DNA of 64,000 bases from Bryobacteraceae bacterium. GTDB lineage: Bacteria > Acidobacteriota > Terriglobia > Bryobacterales > Bryobacteraceae. Position 1 is the first letter of the stretch. Each line of letters opens with the position of its first letter. Below are positions 8,629-17,922 of this stretch, piece after piece. The stretch is from assembly GCA_041394945.1 (NCBI GenBank), contig JAWKHH010000003.1, forward strand, positions 124,001-188,000, written 5' to 3'. A model generated the notes under the pieces. It saw only the letters and a program-made list of their open reading frames with translations, was not told the DNA's origin and did no database searches. The translations under genes were made by a program, and so were the position numbers.

Positions 8629-10062
8629 TCACGCCGACGCGGGCTCCGACGCTCCCATCCAGTAGCACGGCAGCGGAGCCGGAACCCGGATAACCTTTGC
8701 CCCGGCGGCGCCGCCGAACCGCAATGGTCCGAAATCGTCGAACGCCTTGGCGACCACGTAACCGCGCGCCACGCGGTTGTCCGAACAGAGTTCAAGCAGC
8801 CCCTTGAGTTCCCGCGCGCCGGCGCGCGCCGACCCGTACTTCACCTCGAAGGGAATCACCTGGTCACCGAGTTCCACCATGAGGTCCACTTCGTGATTGC
8901 GCTTCCCGCGCCAGTACGTGAAGCGAACCTGGCTTGCGTAGTAGCGGGCGAACAGGTGCTTGAACACGGCCGTCTCAGTGGCGAAGCCCAACGCCAACGG
9001 ATCCTCCAGCAGCGCTTTTCCCTTGAGCATCACCGCCGGCGAAATCGCCGCGTCGGCGAGGTAGATCTTGTAGCGGCTGCGAAGAACCTCTTTGCCATAG
9101 CCGAACGGATGCAGCCGGTAGATCAGATGCGTCGCTTCGAGCAGTTCGATGAAGTGCTGGGCCGTGGGCCGCTTCACTTCGAGATTGCTGCACAACGCCG
9201 GCATGTCAAGCAACCCTCCGTCGTGCATGCAAAGGTACAGGAAGGTGTGCACCAGGTCCAGGATGCGGCGGACTCCGAACAATGCGGTCATGTCCCGCTT
9301 GAGCACCTTGTCGATGATGTCCTCGCGCAGCAGCCGCTGCGCCTGCGTGATGCTTTCCACCTGCGCGGTCTGCGGGAATCCGCCGCGGACCAGGTATTCG
9401 TGGAAGTGGCCGACGTACGGCCCGGCGAGTTCCTGCGTGCGTTGAAATTGATCGGGTGCATAGTCGAACAACTGGGTCAGTCTGGTCACTGGCGGCAGTT
9501 CGGGCAACTGAACGCGTTTGATTCGCAAGTACTCGTAAAACGTGAGGGTCGTGAGCCGGATGGTGTGCCACCGCCCGACGCCGGATTCCTGCGCGTCCTC
9601 GGCAAGCGGCATCGCGGATCCGGTGAAGACAGTGCGGCGGTTCCGGGTGAAGTCCACTTGGAGCTTCACCCGGGTTCCCCAGTCGCGGATGAACTGAGCC
9701 CCGTCGAGGAACAGCTATTCCATCCCCTCGACACGCGGCTCCCGCTGCCGCCACGCTTCGAGGACGGCGTCGACGCCGGCGAGCTTTAGGATCGGGTGAT
9801 CGAACGTAGCGTAGAGGATGTTCGCCGGAGGAACGCCCACGGCGAGCGATTCGGCGATCGCGTGCAGCAGGAGGGTCGTCTTGCCGATCTGGCGAGCACC
9901 GGAGAGCAGGACGGCCCGAGGCGCCGGAGGGTTCCGGACCCACTTCTGAAGCTCGCCGAACGCGGCCCGGCGCCAAGGCGGGAGTTCGGGAAACTCCTCG
10001 CCGCGCCACCAGGGGTTGAACTGGCTGAGGACGGTGGCGATCTCGTTCGGATCGAACTTCAG
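8629..10062 (-). pseudogene. AAA_14/DUF4143 ATPase, inactivated by an internal amber stop
   Basis: The minus frame encodes a typical AAA_14-DUF4143 ATPase of about 477 residues, but a TAG at 9715-9717 interrupts it. Upstream of the stop are FNPWWRGEEFPELPPW and a Walker A, LLSGARQIGKTTLLLHAI. Downstream, in the same frame, come LFLDGAQFIRDWGTR (Walker B), KLQVDFTRNRRTVFTGSA, and the DUF4143 nuclease-like C-terminal domain ending with VIPFEVKYGSARAG. Family members normally read Y-LFLDE here, so Tyr to stop and Glu to Gly (GAG to GGG) are two lesions; the first codon, CTG at 10060-10062 directly after a TGA, suggests that the ATG is also lost. The 8629-9669 part could still be translated from an internal GTG, but it would lack the P-loop. 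Confidence 0.85.
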
Positions 10063-10166
10063 GGCTCAATAAGGTCACAAAATCTAGAAAATGGTTAACC
10101 TGTAGATCTATTAAATGACTCACGTTGTGAAGATCCCTTCGCATGAGGGGCTGTTCCGCACATCGA

Positions 10167-11300
10167 TCACACCCCCTTGTAGTTCAGCACCGGCCGCAGC
10201 GTCCGGATGACCTTGGTCAGGTCCCGCTGCGCCCGAAGCACGGCCCGGATGTCCTTGTACGCCGAAGGCGCCTCATCAAGAAGCCGCGGCGCCAGCCGGG
10301 TGTTGTACCAGACGTCGGCCATCTGCCTCGCCAGGTCGCGTTCAGTCACCTTGGCCCGCGCTGCCGTCCGGCTCAGGAGGCGGCCGGCCCCATGGGCGCT
10401 CGAACAGAGAGCCTGCGGGTAGCCTCTCCCTTCCACGTGGTAGCTCAGGCTTCCCATCGAGCCGGGCAGCACCCCCTGTTCGCCGCCGCGCGCCCGCATC
10501 GCCCCTTTCCGGTGGACCCACAAATCGACCCCGCCATGCCGCTCGAGCGCGACGTGGTTGTGATCCGTGGCGATGGCCGATTCCCAGCGCAGGCTCGCGC
10601 CGAGCACATCGGCAAGCACCCGGCCCGCCTCCCGCGCAATGGCCCGGCGTGAAGCATCGGCCCAAGCGCGCGCGCAGCCGGCATCGTGGAGGTATCCGGC
10701 GCCGGGATCCGAATCCACCTCGATCGCAAACAGCCCGTGCCCAACCGGACGCGCCAGTTCCAGGTAGTGGTCCCGCACTGCCGGACCGAGCACTCGCGAG
10801 CCGCTATGGATCATCAGCCACAACCGGCCCTCTTCGTCGGCCTGCAGTTCGAGGAAGTGATTGCCGGAGCCCAGCGTCGCGAACTTCAGCGCCGCCTCGT
10901 TCCTACGGATCGCGTCGAGCCTCGGGTGGCTCAGCGGCGCACAGGTGGCATCAGGCGGCTGGATCGCCTCGTGACGGTTCCTCCGCCGGGCGGGAATCGC
11001 TTTGGCCAGTCCGGTCAGCACGCGCGTGGCGCGGGCTTCGTCGAGCGCGGCCGCTTCGACATCCGTGCCCACCGCGAGCATCCCGCAGCCGATGTCGCCG
11101 CCAACCGCCTGCGGGTAAATCCAACTGGAAGACGCCGCCGCCACGCCGATGCAGACGCCGGCGGCCAGATGCACGTCCGGCATGACGGCAACACGCACGA
11201 TGCCGGGCGCCGCGCGCAGCCGGTGGATCGCTTCCCGGACGTCCCGATCCATTGGCGCGGCGAGCCAGCAGGCGATGGGAGCCAGCGCGCGTTTACTCAT
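10167..11300 (-). CDS. rtcB: RtcB-family RNA-splicing ligase
   Basis: The 377-residue protein has all RtcB hallmarks in order: MPDVHLAAGVCIGVAA, AVGGDIGCGMLAV (metal-binding Asp and Cys), FATLGSGNHFLEL, MIHSGSRVLG, the metal-site stretch DHNHV, the GTP-binding RKGAMRARGGEQ...PGSMG, the guanylylated His in SSAHGAGRLLSR, and the C-terminal LRPVLNYKG. RtcB joins 2',3'-cyclic phosphate or 3'-phosphate RNA ends to 5'-OH ends with GTP and Mn. It is about 30 residues shorter than E. coli RtcB but lacks no motif. It overlaps the upstream RbfA-like gene by 8 nt, so the two are co-translated; a role in RNA or ribosome repair is the natural inference. Confidence 0.93.
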   Translation of the reverse strand: MSKRALAPIACWLAAPMDRDVREAIHRLRAAPGIVRVAVMPDVHLAAGVCIGVAAASSSWIYPQAVGGDIGCGMLAVGTDVEAAALDEARATRVLTGLAKAIPARRRNRHEAIQPPDATCAPLSHPRLDAIRRNEAALKFATLGSGNHFLELQADEEGRLWLMIHSGSRVLGPAVRDHYLELARPVGHGLFAIEVDSDPGAGYLHDAGCARAWADASRRAIAREAGRVLADVLGASLRWESAIATDHNHVALERHGGVDLWVHRKGAMRARGGEQGVLPGSMGSLSYHVEGRGYPQALCSSAHGAGRLLSRTAARAKVTERDLARQMADVWYNTRLAPRLLDEAPSAYKDIRAVLRAQRDLTKVIRTLRPVLNYKGV

Positions 11301-11658
11301 CGCCGCTTCCCCAAGGGACCGGAACGAACCGGATTTCCGGCGCGCGCTTTCGTGAGATCGCGACCGCCACTTCGGACCGGAGGCGTGGCGCGTTGCGGCT
11401 CAGCCAGTCCATCGCGTCGGCGACGCCGAGCCTCTCCGGCAACGCCACGTAAGCCAGCAGCCGTCCACAGTCCGGCGCCGGAAGGACCTCTTCGACAAAC
11501 ACTTCACCGAGCCCCTCGCCGGTTCCAGCGAGAGCCATGTTCAATGCCCGTTCCACCTGGCGGCAGTACTGATGCGTCTTCCGCACGTGCTGCGCCGATT
11601 GCGGTTCACGCGAACCGCGATTGTTGCTTTTCAAAATTTGCTCCTCGAGTTTGCACAC
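11293..11658 (-). CDS. RbfA-like small protein coupled to rtcB
   Basis: The 121-residue product carries QVERALNMALAGTGEG, then LGEVFVEEVLPAPDCGRLLAYVALP and the C-terminal LRSEVAVAISRKRAPEIRFVPVP. This is the order of a type II KH-like ribosome-binding factor A domain, whose C-terminus reads LR..(L/V)..R..PEL.F. It is probably not the housekeeping rbfA (normally beside infB or truB) but a paralogue paired with rtcB. The listed start is GTG at 11658; a TTG at 11634 has a better SD (GAGGAG 6 nt upstream) and would shorten it by 8 residues. The function is inferred from fold and context only. Confidence 0.72.
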   Translation of the reverse strand: MCKLEEQILKSNNRGSREPQSAQHVRKTHQYCRQVERALNMALAGTGEGLGEVFVEEVLPAPDCGRLLAYVALPERLGVADAMDWLSRNAPRLRSEVAVAISRKRAPEIRFVPVPWGSGDE

Positions 11659-11913
11659 GAATACCCATGCCCGGCGCGCGCATGCGCGCAGAGGCTGCCT
11701 GTTGGATTTCAGTTGGGTTGAAGCGATGGACGAAGGCCGGATCGACCGGAGGAGTTACCTACCGGCAGCAGGCCGACGGCATCGCGGATTGTGCAATCGA
11801 GGACATGGGTTCCTCCACAAAGGCGCTCAGCGAACTATAGACAGCCGCGCCGCACGGGCGCACCGTCCTGACGACTAGTATGCGGAAAATTTGAGTGCGG
11901 CGCAATAGCTTTG

Positions 11914-12666
11914 TCAGTGCCCGATGGACAACCGGAACGCGAGCACTTCGGGCAGCCCAGCCGCGAGAATCTTCGCCTGCGCCGAGTGCAAATCGTAGAA
12001 CACCCGCCGGTACGTCACCGTGCCCGCCTCCGGGTCATACACGGCCCACGCCGCCCGGGGATCACCGTCCCGCGGCTGGCCCACCGAACCCGGATTGATC
12101 ATGTAGCGCGCCAGCGGCTCGAGCGAAACCGACACCCCTTCGTCGGCGGCCGGCACACCCGGAATCCGCTGCACGCCGGCGGCGTATTCGAACCCTCCCT
12201 GCAGGTGCGTGTGCCCGAAGAACGTCACGGACTGCTCGAGGTAGCCCTCGATTTGGGCGGCTTCGTCCAGATTGACGACGTATTGGTCCTCATCCACGGG
12301 CGACCCGTGGGAGATCGTGAACCGGTCACCGTTGGACCCGGCGGGCATGGGCCCGAGCGGAAGCTGGCGAAGCCAATCGGCGGCCTCGCTGGAGAGTTCC
12401 GTCTGCGTCCAACGGCAGGCGCGGCTGGCCACCGGGTTGAACCACTCCAGGTCCTCGAGCCCGACACACGCCTTGTCATGATTGCCGCGAATCACGTATC
12501 GCGAGTTCTCGCGCACCCATTCAACGCACCGATTGGGATCGGCGCCGTAGCCGACGATGTCGCCAAGACACACCACTTCGTCCCAGCCTTCTTCGCTCGC
12601 GGCCGCAACCGCCGCCTGTAAGGCCTCCCAGTTGGCGTGGATGTCGCTCAGGATCAGGTAGCGCAC
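11914..12666 (-). CDS. Calcineurin-like metallophosphoesterase (YfcE/Ap4A-hydrolase-like)
   Basis: The 250-residue cytoplasmic protein has the full metallophosphoesterase motif series: LILSDIHANWEAL, VCLGDIVGYGADP, VIRGNHDKA, ISHGSPVDE and FFGHTHLQGGF. This spacing is that of the YfcE/PrpE-like phosphodiesterase group. The start is GTG at 12666, overlapping the 3' end of the upstream membrane-bound phosphoesterase by 13 nt, so the two are a translational pair. The 255 nt between its stop and the rtcB-linked gene hold no gene that I recognise. The substrate is unknown. Confidence 0.88.
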   Translation of the reverse strand: MRYLILSDIHANWEALQAAVAAASEEGWDEVVCLGDIVGYGADPNRCVEWVRENSRYVIRGNHDKACVGLEDLEWFNPVASRACRWTQTELSSEAADWLRQLPLGPMPAGSNGDRFTISHGSPVDEDQYVVNLDEAAQIEGYLEQSVTFFGHTHLQGGFEYAAGVQRIPGVPAADEGVSVSLEPLARYMINPGSVGQPRDGDPRAAWAVYDPEAGTVTYRRVFYDLHSAQAKILAAGLPEVLAFRLSIGH

Positions 12667-13820
12667 AAGCGGATCAGCGAGACCTCCGGCGGCGCTCCTA
12701 CACGAACGGGGATTCCCACGGTGCCCAGCCCGCGGCTGACGTAGATCGATTTCCCGTCTTTTTCGTAGTGCCCGTAGACATACGGCGTGAAAAAGCGAAT
12801 AATATTCGCGTATTGGTGAAGGATCTCCACAGTTACCTGGCCCCCGTGTGTGTGGCCGGAGATGGTCAAATCATAACCCATTCCCGCCGCGACCGGGAAC
12901 ACATCGGGGTTGTGAGACAGCAGGACGTTCAGCACGTCCGGCCGGAGCATCGTTTCCGCGCCCGTGAGATACGGCCAACTGCGGCGCTGGTAGTCCACAC
13001 CGGCGAAGTTGATGTCGGCGTTCCCGAACCGGACCCGCTCCGCTTGGCCGCGGAGAATGCGGATACCGCGCCGGGCGGCCAGTCGAGTCGCCAGATCCTC
13101 GCAGTCTGCTGAGATCTCGTGGTTGCCAAGGCAGCCGATCATACCGGCGTCCGCCTTTACCTTTTCGAGGATGCGGACGCACTGTTCGAGCGGGTCTCCG
13201 CGAACGCTGATCAGGTCGCCCGTCATCAGCGCCAAGTGCGCTTTGGTCTCGTTGGCCATGCCGACGGCGTACTCGAGATCGCTGGCGGAAAAGAACGGAC
13301 TCAAATGGATGTCGGTGATCTGCACCATCCGAAGTCCGTTGAGGTCCGGCGCCAGGCCCTTCACCGGGATTTCGATTTCCTTGATCCGGAAGTTTCGCCG
13401 CTCGACGAAGGCGCCGTAGCCAAGCACCGCCGCAGGCGCGGCAATCGCGGTTCGCGTCGCCATTTCGAGCGCGCGCCGGCGCACCGGATCGAACGTACCG
13501 CCGCCAAGGCGGCGGAGTCGCGCCCCAACCACCCAAGCCGCGTGGACGGCCATTCCCCACACCGTCACCATACCCCACAAGATTCCACCCGCCTTCACCC
13601 ACGCGAGCAGGCCGTTCACCGGCCATCGATTATAGAACCAGGGGATGGAGAATCCGAAACTGAATGCCACCCAGAGTGAGGTGAGCACCGCCGCCGCGGC
13701 CAGCGGCCACGCCGCCCGGGGCCACTTTCGCCCCAGAATCCGCACGATCGCCCACTGGACGGCGATCGAAAGCGTGCCGCCGAGAAGCTCCGGAACGTAC
13801 CGCCAAACCGGCTCAACCAT
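12654..13820 (-). CDS. Membrane-anchored metallophosphoesterase (YkuE-like)
   Basis: The 388-residue protein has three or four N-terminal hydrophobic segments (residues about 8-120) followed by a calcineurin-like phosphoesterase: MVQITDIHLSPFFSASDL, ALMTGDLISVRGD, GCLGNHEISADC, NVLLSHNPDVFP and LTISGHTHGGQV. This matches the YkuE/YpbG group of membrane-associated phosphoesterases, which are linked to envelope lipid or UDP-sugar hydrolysis. An open frame continues to 14003, but ATG 13820 has an AAGGAGG about 14 nt upstream, and the extension would overlap the divergent kinase gene and is not conserved-looking. The 3' end overlaps the next phosphoesterase gene by 13 nt. Confidence 0.88.
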   Translation of the reverse strand: MVEPVWRYVPELLGGTLSIAVQWAIVRILGRKWPRAAWPLAAAAVLTSLWVAFSFGFSIPWFYNRWPVNGLLAWVKAGGILWGMVTVWGMAVHAAWVVGARLRRLGGGTFDPVRRRALEMATRTAIAAPAAVLGYGAFVERRNFRIKEIEIPVKGLAPDLNGLRMVQITDIHLSPFFSASDLEYAVGMANETKAHLALMTGDLISVRGDPLEQCVRILEKVKADAGMIGCLGNHEISADCEDLATRLAARRGIRILRGQAERVRFGNADINFAGVDYQRRSWPYLTGAETMLRPDVLNVLLSHNPDVFPVAAGMGYDLTISGHTHGGQVTVEILHQYANIIRFFTPYVYGHYEKDGKSIYVSRGLGTVGIPVRVGAPPEVSLIRLCAT

Positions 13821-13891
13821 TCGGTGCTGTGGTTCCTCCTTCGGGCCTCTACTCGAGGCGCGCGCGGCGCGACCCGGCCGGCCGCTCGCGC

Positions 13892-13897
13892 TAAGAT
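13892..13897 (+). promoter_or_regulatory. -10 element (TAAGAT) of the PfkB kinase gene
   Basis: TAAGAT, then caagag, then ATG at 13904: a 6-nt gap that places the transcription start on the start codon. No SD is present. Confidence 0.45.
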
Positions 13898-13903
13898 CAA
13901 GAG

Positions 13904-14836
13904 ATGTCTCTTGTTGTGGTCGGGTCTCTGGCATACGATGCCGTCGAGACTCCGCACGGTAAGGTCGACCGCATGTTAGGCGGCGCCTGCACCTATATTT
14001 CATTATCCGCGAGTTTCTTCACCCCCGTGAGCATCGTCGGCGTGGTGGGCGACGATTTCGCCAGCGAAGACGCCGATCTTCTGCATTCGCGCAACATCAA
14101 TCTGGAGGGCATGGAGCGCGTGCCTGGCAAGACGTTCTTCTGGTCCGGGGTCTATTCCGAGGACATGAACGACCGCACGACGCTCCAGACGGACCTGAAC
14201 GTTTTCGCCGATTTCAACCCGAAACTCCCCGAAACCTACAGGAAGCACCCCTACCTGTTCCTCGGCAACATCCAGCCCGAACTCCAGCGCAACGTCAAGG
14301 ATCAGATGAACGGCGTCCGGCTCACCGGCGGCGACACCATGAATTTCTGGATCCAGGATTTCCGGGAGCAACTCCTCGACGCTATCCGCGACTGGGACTT
14401 CCTGCTCATCAATGACGCGGAAGCGCGCATGCTCTCGGGCAAGGCGAACCTGAAGCAGGCCGCCGCCGCGATTATCGGCATGGGCCCGAAGACCGTCATC
14501 ATCAAGCGCGGCGAGTACGGAGCTCTCCTGTTCTTCCGCGACCGCCACGGAAGCGCCCGCTGGTTCGCCGCGCCCGGCTACCTCCTCGATCAGGTGTTCG
14601 ACCCCACCGGCGCCGGCGATTGCTTCGCGGGCGGCTTCATGGGCTACCTCGCCTCCCGCAACCTCGATCTGGCCGACCCCGGCGCCGACCATCGCGAACT
14701 CCACCGCGCCGTCATCTACGGCTCCGTCATGGGCAGCTTCTGCTGCGAGAAGTTCGGCGTGGACCGCTTCCGTTCGCTGACGCGCGCTGAAATCGATGCG
14801 CGATTCCGTGAGTTCCAGGACGCTACCGAATTCTGA
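13904..14836 (+). CDS. PfkB-family sugar/nucleoside kinase
   Basis: The 310-residue ribokinase-fold kinase has the N-terminal GSLAYDAVETPHG and GGACTYISLSASFF elements, the strand LINDAEARMLSGK, and the C-terminal PfkB signature FDPTGAGDCFAGGFMGYLA with the catalytic Asp and anion hole. Substrate specificity cannot be read from the sequence; members phosphorylate ribose, adenosine, fructose or similar. Its last 41 nt overlap the start of the next, membrane-protein gene. It is divergent from the membrane phosphoesterase, with about 80 nt between the starts. Confidence 0.88.
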   Translation: MSLVVVGSLAYDAVETPHGKVDRMLGGACTYISLSASFFTPVSIVGVVGDDFASEDADLLHSRNINLEGMERVPGKTFFWSGVYSEDMNDRTTLQTDLNVFADFNPKLPETYRKHPYLFLGNIQPELQRNVKDQMNGVRLTGGDTMNFWIQDFREQLLDAIRDWDFLLINDAEARMLSGKANLKQAAAAIIGMGPKTVIIKRGEYGALLFFRDRHGSARWFAAPGYLLDQVFDPTGAGDCFAGGFMGYLASRNLDLADPGADHRELHRAVIYGSVMGSFCCEKFGVDRFRSLTRAEIDARFREFQDATEF

Positions 14837-16373
14837 CCTCCGGCTCCCGGCCGCCGCCGCCATCGTGGTAACCGCGGCGGCGCTGTTCTTCTTCCATTCC
14901 CGCGGCGAACTCCTCTACTACGGCGACGCCGAGGCGCACCTTTCCATCGCCCGGCGGCTCACCGATTCCCGCACCCCGGGCTACGAGCAGATCGGCACGG
15001 TATGGCTACCGATCCCGCATTGGGCGATGACGCTGCCGGCCCGCAACGACGCTCTCTGGCGCAACGGACTTGCCGGCGCGATCCCGGCCGCCATCTGTCA
15101 CGCCGCGGGCGCCCTGTTTCTATTCGCCGCCGCGCGGAGGATCTTCGCCTCCTGGGCCGCGGCGTGGGCGGCGATGGGGTTGTTTCTCGCGAATCCGAAC
15201 GTGCTGTACCTCGGCGTGATCCCGATGACGGAACCATTCTTCAGCGCCGCATTTTGCGGGTTCCTATGGGCGGCGGCGGCGAACCGTCCGGCCCTTGCCG
15301 GACTGGCTGTTTGCGCCGGAACGCTCATACGCTACGAAGCGTGGTTCGTCATCCCGTTCGCCGCGGCGTTCTTCGTTTGGCGCGCCGGACTGCGAGGGGC
15401 GGTCGCGTTCGGAGCCATCGCGAGCCTGGGGCCGCTCTACTGGCTGGCGCATAACCGGTGGCTCGATCTGGACCCTTTGTTGTTCTATCGCGGGCCATAC
15501 TCGGCCAAGGCCATTCAGGGTGACACCGCGTATCCGGGCCGCGGCGATTGGGCCGAATCCTGGCTCTATTTCCGGACCGCGGCGGACCTCATCGCGGGAA
15601 GGCCGCTCACCGCGATAGGCATAGCCGGGGCGCTCGTCTGCGCCGTGCGGCGGCAGTGGGTGGCGTTGCTCGCCCTCGGGCCGCCGCTGTTCTATGTAAT
15701 CAGCCTCCACGGCGCCGGGACGCCGGTGTTCGTCCCCACGCTGTGGCCGAACACCTACTACAACGTCCGCTACGGGATCGCGGCGATTCCGCTGCTCGCT
15801 CTGGGCGGGGCAGCGATCGTGGCCGCTCTGCCGAAAAAGTTCGAACCGGCGGCCGCCGCGCTCGCCGTGGTCGTTTCCGCCGCCGCGTGGGCCGGCACGG
15901 CGCCGGGCGATTGGGTCGCGCGGAAGGAGCCCGACGTCAACTCCGCCCCGCGCCGCGCCTACACCGTCGAAGCCGCCGCCTATTTGCGTGACCACTATCG
16001 CGGCGGCGGCATCTTCGCCGGCTTCGGCGACCTCGCCGGTATCTTCCGCACCGCCGGAATTCCCTTCCGCGAGGCGATCCACGAAGGCAACGGCATGGAT
16101 TGGATGGCGGCCATCGCCATGCCGCAGCGGTTCTTGCGGGCCGAGTGGGCGCTGGTGCGGGAAGGCGACGCCGCCGACAAGGCGATCCGTTCACTTGGAC
16201 CCGGTGGCCGGCGCTACCGTCTGGAGCGCCGCGTCACCGCGCCCAATACGGCGGCGATCAAGATCTACCGGCTGGATTCCACCGGCACGTCACTCATAGA
16301 ACGGCTGGATCGACGAGATCACGATGTGGATGAACACGCCGAGATCGAGCCCGCGCGCGCTGAAACGCCGTAG
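14796..16373 (+). CDS. GT39-like multi-pass membrane glycosyltransferase
   Basis: The 525-residue protein has about ten hydrophobic segments, with an early acidic pair in LLYYGDAEAHLSIARRLTDS that resembles the D-x-E catalytic loop of PMT/ArnT-type enzymes using polyprenyl-phosphate sugars. A soluble C-terminal part follows from about residue 390. This class glycosylates proteins or lipid A in the periplasm; the acceptor is unknown. The start at 14796 overlaps the kinase gene by 41 nt. The 3' end overlaps the convergent TIGR03437-domain gene by 84 nt (16290-16373), so the last 27 codons are coding on both strands. The overlap may mean that one C-terminus has drifted. Confidence 0.75.
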   Translation: MRDSVSSRTLPNSDLRLPAAAAIVVTAAALFFFHSRGELLYYGDAEAHLSIARRLTDSRTPGYEQIGTVWLPIPHWAMTLPARNDALWRNGLAGAIPAAICHAAGALFLFAAARRIFASWAAAWAAMGLFLANPNVLYLGVIPMTEPFFSAAFCGFLWAAAANRPALAGLAVCAGTLIRYEAWFVIPFAAAFFVWRAGLRGAVAFGAIASLGPLYWLAHNRWLDLDPLLFYRGPYSAKAIQGDTAYPGRGDWAESWLYFRTAADLIAGRPLTAIGIAGALVCAVRRQWVALLALGPPLFYVISLHGAGTPVFVPTLWPNTYYNVRYGIAAIPLLALGGAAIVAALPKKFEPAAAALAVVVSAAAWAGTAPGDWVARKEPDVNSAPRRAYTVEAAAYLRDHYRGGGIFAGFGDLAGIFRTAGIPFREAIHEGNGMDWMAAIAMPQRFLRAEWALVREGDAADKAIRSLGPGGRRYRLERRVTAPNTAAIKIYRLDSTGTSLIERLDRRDHDVDEHAEIEPARAETP

Positions 16374-17864
16374 CCCTCCCGGCGCCGTCGTCACGAGAGT
16401 GAGTTTCCCGTTGGGGATTCCGAAGATCTGCGAGCTTTCCGGAAGGTGCGCCAGAACCCGCGCGGGGACGCTGAACGCACGGTCGCCCGCGCGGACCGTA
16501 CACGAGAACGAAACCTGCTCGGTCCCGCAGGCCCCGCGCGACGATCCGAAAATCGTAAGAGGTTGATCGGGCGGGCCCGCCCAGTCCCACGTCACCGGCA
16601 GGTCCCGGGCGCGGCTGATCCGCTCATAGCGGCTGGTGAGCCGCAGCGTCACCGCCTCTGTATCGATCGCGAAAGGACCCACGTCCGCGCCGCCCGCGCC
16701 ATTGTCGACCCGGTATCGCCCGGCCGGCAGCACAACGCGCTGGGGATCTTCGAACCGGCCGATGTTCTGCGCGTTGGGCGTCATGCGGAACGCTCCCGCT
16801 TCACCCGCGATGCGGATCTCCCCGCCGGCCGCCAGCGCCGACTGTTCGCGCAGGACGGGTTGCGCCGGGAAGGCCGTCCCCAGCCGTACTTCGCAGGTAC
16901 CGGTGGGGAGCGTGGTATCCGGCTCGAACTCGCGCAGCGGAGCCTCCACGTCGCCGTTCAGACGGCCGCGCTGAAAGAAGCCGAGGCGGACCGAATCGTC
17001 AAGCGCGGTGGGGAGGAGCACGGACCCGAAACCGTCGAGGAAGACGATCGAGCCGAGGCGGAAGTTGGGGTCGGCGGAAAGGATCGGATCGGGAATCGCC
17101 CGTACGCCGCACGAGCCCACCGGAGCCCAGGCGAAGTTCGACGGCACGCCATCGACTTCGACCATCAGCGGCACTCGGCAACCGGCGGCGCCGGCCGGGA
17201 CTTCGAAGACAATCTGGTCGAGACCGGCGCAGCACCCGGATCGCCCGCGATAGACTACGCGTGCCGGCCGGTCCCCCAGCCAGACGCGCACGTCGAGGTT
17301 GGCGAGATCGCCGGGGATCGGCCCGCGCGCTTCATCGCCCGGCGCGGCGCCGAGCCCGGTGCCCCAGAGGATTCCGAGATCGCCAGGGCGGAGCACGCCT
17401 GTCCCGGATGCGTTGGTGACGGCGGCTTGGCCGCGCCCTCGCGAATCGGCCGTGAAGATCCCGAACGCGTTGTGGCGGATGCGGATGGGCGACGGGGCGC
17501 TGGTTCGATCGCGATAGGTGACGGTGACGGTCCCGTCGCCGGGGGGTGCATTCGCCGGCAGGATCGCGCCCACCTGGGTCGCCGAGACGTAGAGCGGCAG
17601 CGCTTCAAGCGACGTTCCGTTGATGTTTACGCGGACCGAGACGCCGCCGAGGGATGCGCCAAGCGGAAACGCGGCGACGGTCTCAATGGCGGGCGGGCCG
17701 AGGTTGGAACCGAAGACGGCGAACAGCGACCCCGGAGCGATGCCGCCGCTCGCCGCGCAGGACGGGGAGTAGCTGGCGTTGTTGACGACCCCGGCGGAAG
17801 CAATCGTGGGGTCCTGCGCGCGGCCAGCGGTGGCTATGAGGAGGGCAAAGAGGCAGGTCCGCAT
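16290..17864 (-). CDS. Exported protein with TIGR03437 (Solibacter C-terminal-type) domain
   Basis: The 524-residue secreted protein has a signal peptide (MRTCLFALLIATAGRAQ). Residues about 20-240 contain VVNNASYSPSCA...GGIAPGSLFAVFGSNLG and repeated strands (ASLGGVSVRVNINGTSLEALPLYVSATQVGAILP), the hallmark of the TIGR03437 domain that is abundant in Solibacter and relatives. The C-terminal half is beta-rich with unknown fold. The function is unknown; the domain usually occurs in exported, often adhesin-like proteins. The frame is open upstream to 17909, but 17864 gives the correct signal peptide. The 3' end overlaps the convergent GT39-like gene by 84 nt. Confidence 0.8.
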   Translation of the reverse strand: MRTCLFALLIATAGRAQDPTIASAGVVNNASYSPSCAASGGIAPGSLFAVFGSNLGPPAIETVAAFPLGASLGGVSVRVNINGTSLEALPLYVSATQVGAILPANAPPGDGTVTVTYRDRTSAPSPIRIRHNAFGIFTADSRGRGQAAVTNASGTGVLRPGDLGILWGTGLGAAPGDEARGPIPGDLANLDVRVWLGDRPARVVYRGRSGCCAGLDQIVFEVPAGAAGCRVPLMVEVDGVPSNFAWAPVGSCGVRAIPDPILSADPNFRLGSIVFLDGFGSVLLPTALDDSVRLGFFQRGRLNGDVEAPLREFEPDTTLPTGTCEVRLGTAFPAQPVLREQSALAAGGEIRIAGEAGAFRMTPNAQNIGRFEDPQRVVLPAGRYRVDNGAGGADVGPFAIDTEAVTLRLTSRYERISRARDLPVTWDWAGPPDQPLTIFGSSRGACGTEQVSFSCTVRAGDRAFSVPARVLAHLPESSQIFGIPNGKLTLVTTAPGGLRRFSARGLDLGVFIHIVISSIQPFYE

Positions 17865-17922
17865 GGGAGCTAACCGAATTCTGCCACAATGGCGTTGAGC
17901 GAAGAACATTGTGGTGTGGCCC

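Noticed and set aside
9206..10144. 312-residue minus-strand ORF overlapping the AAA pseudogene
   Set aside because: Arg-rich out-of-frame reading; the P-loop and Walker B motifs are in the other frame.
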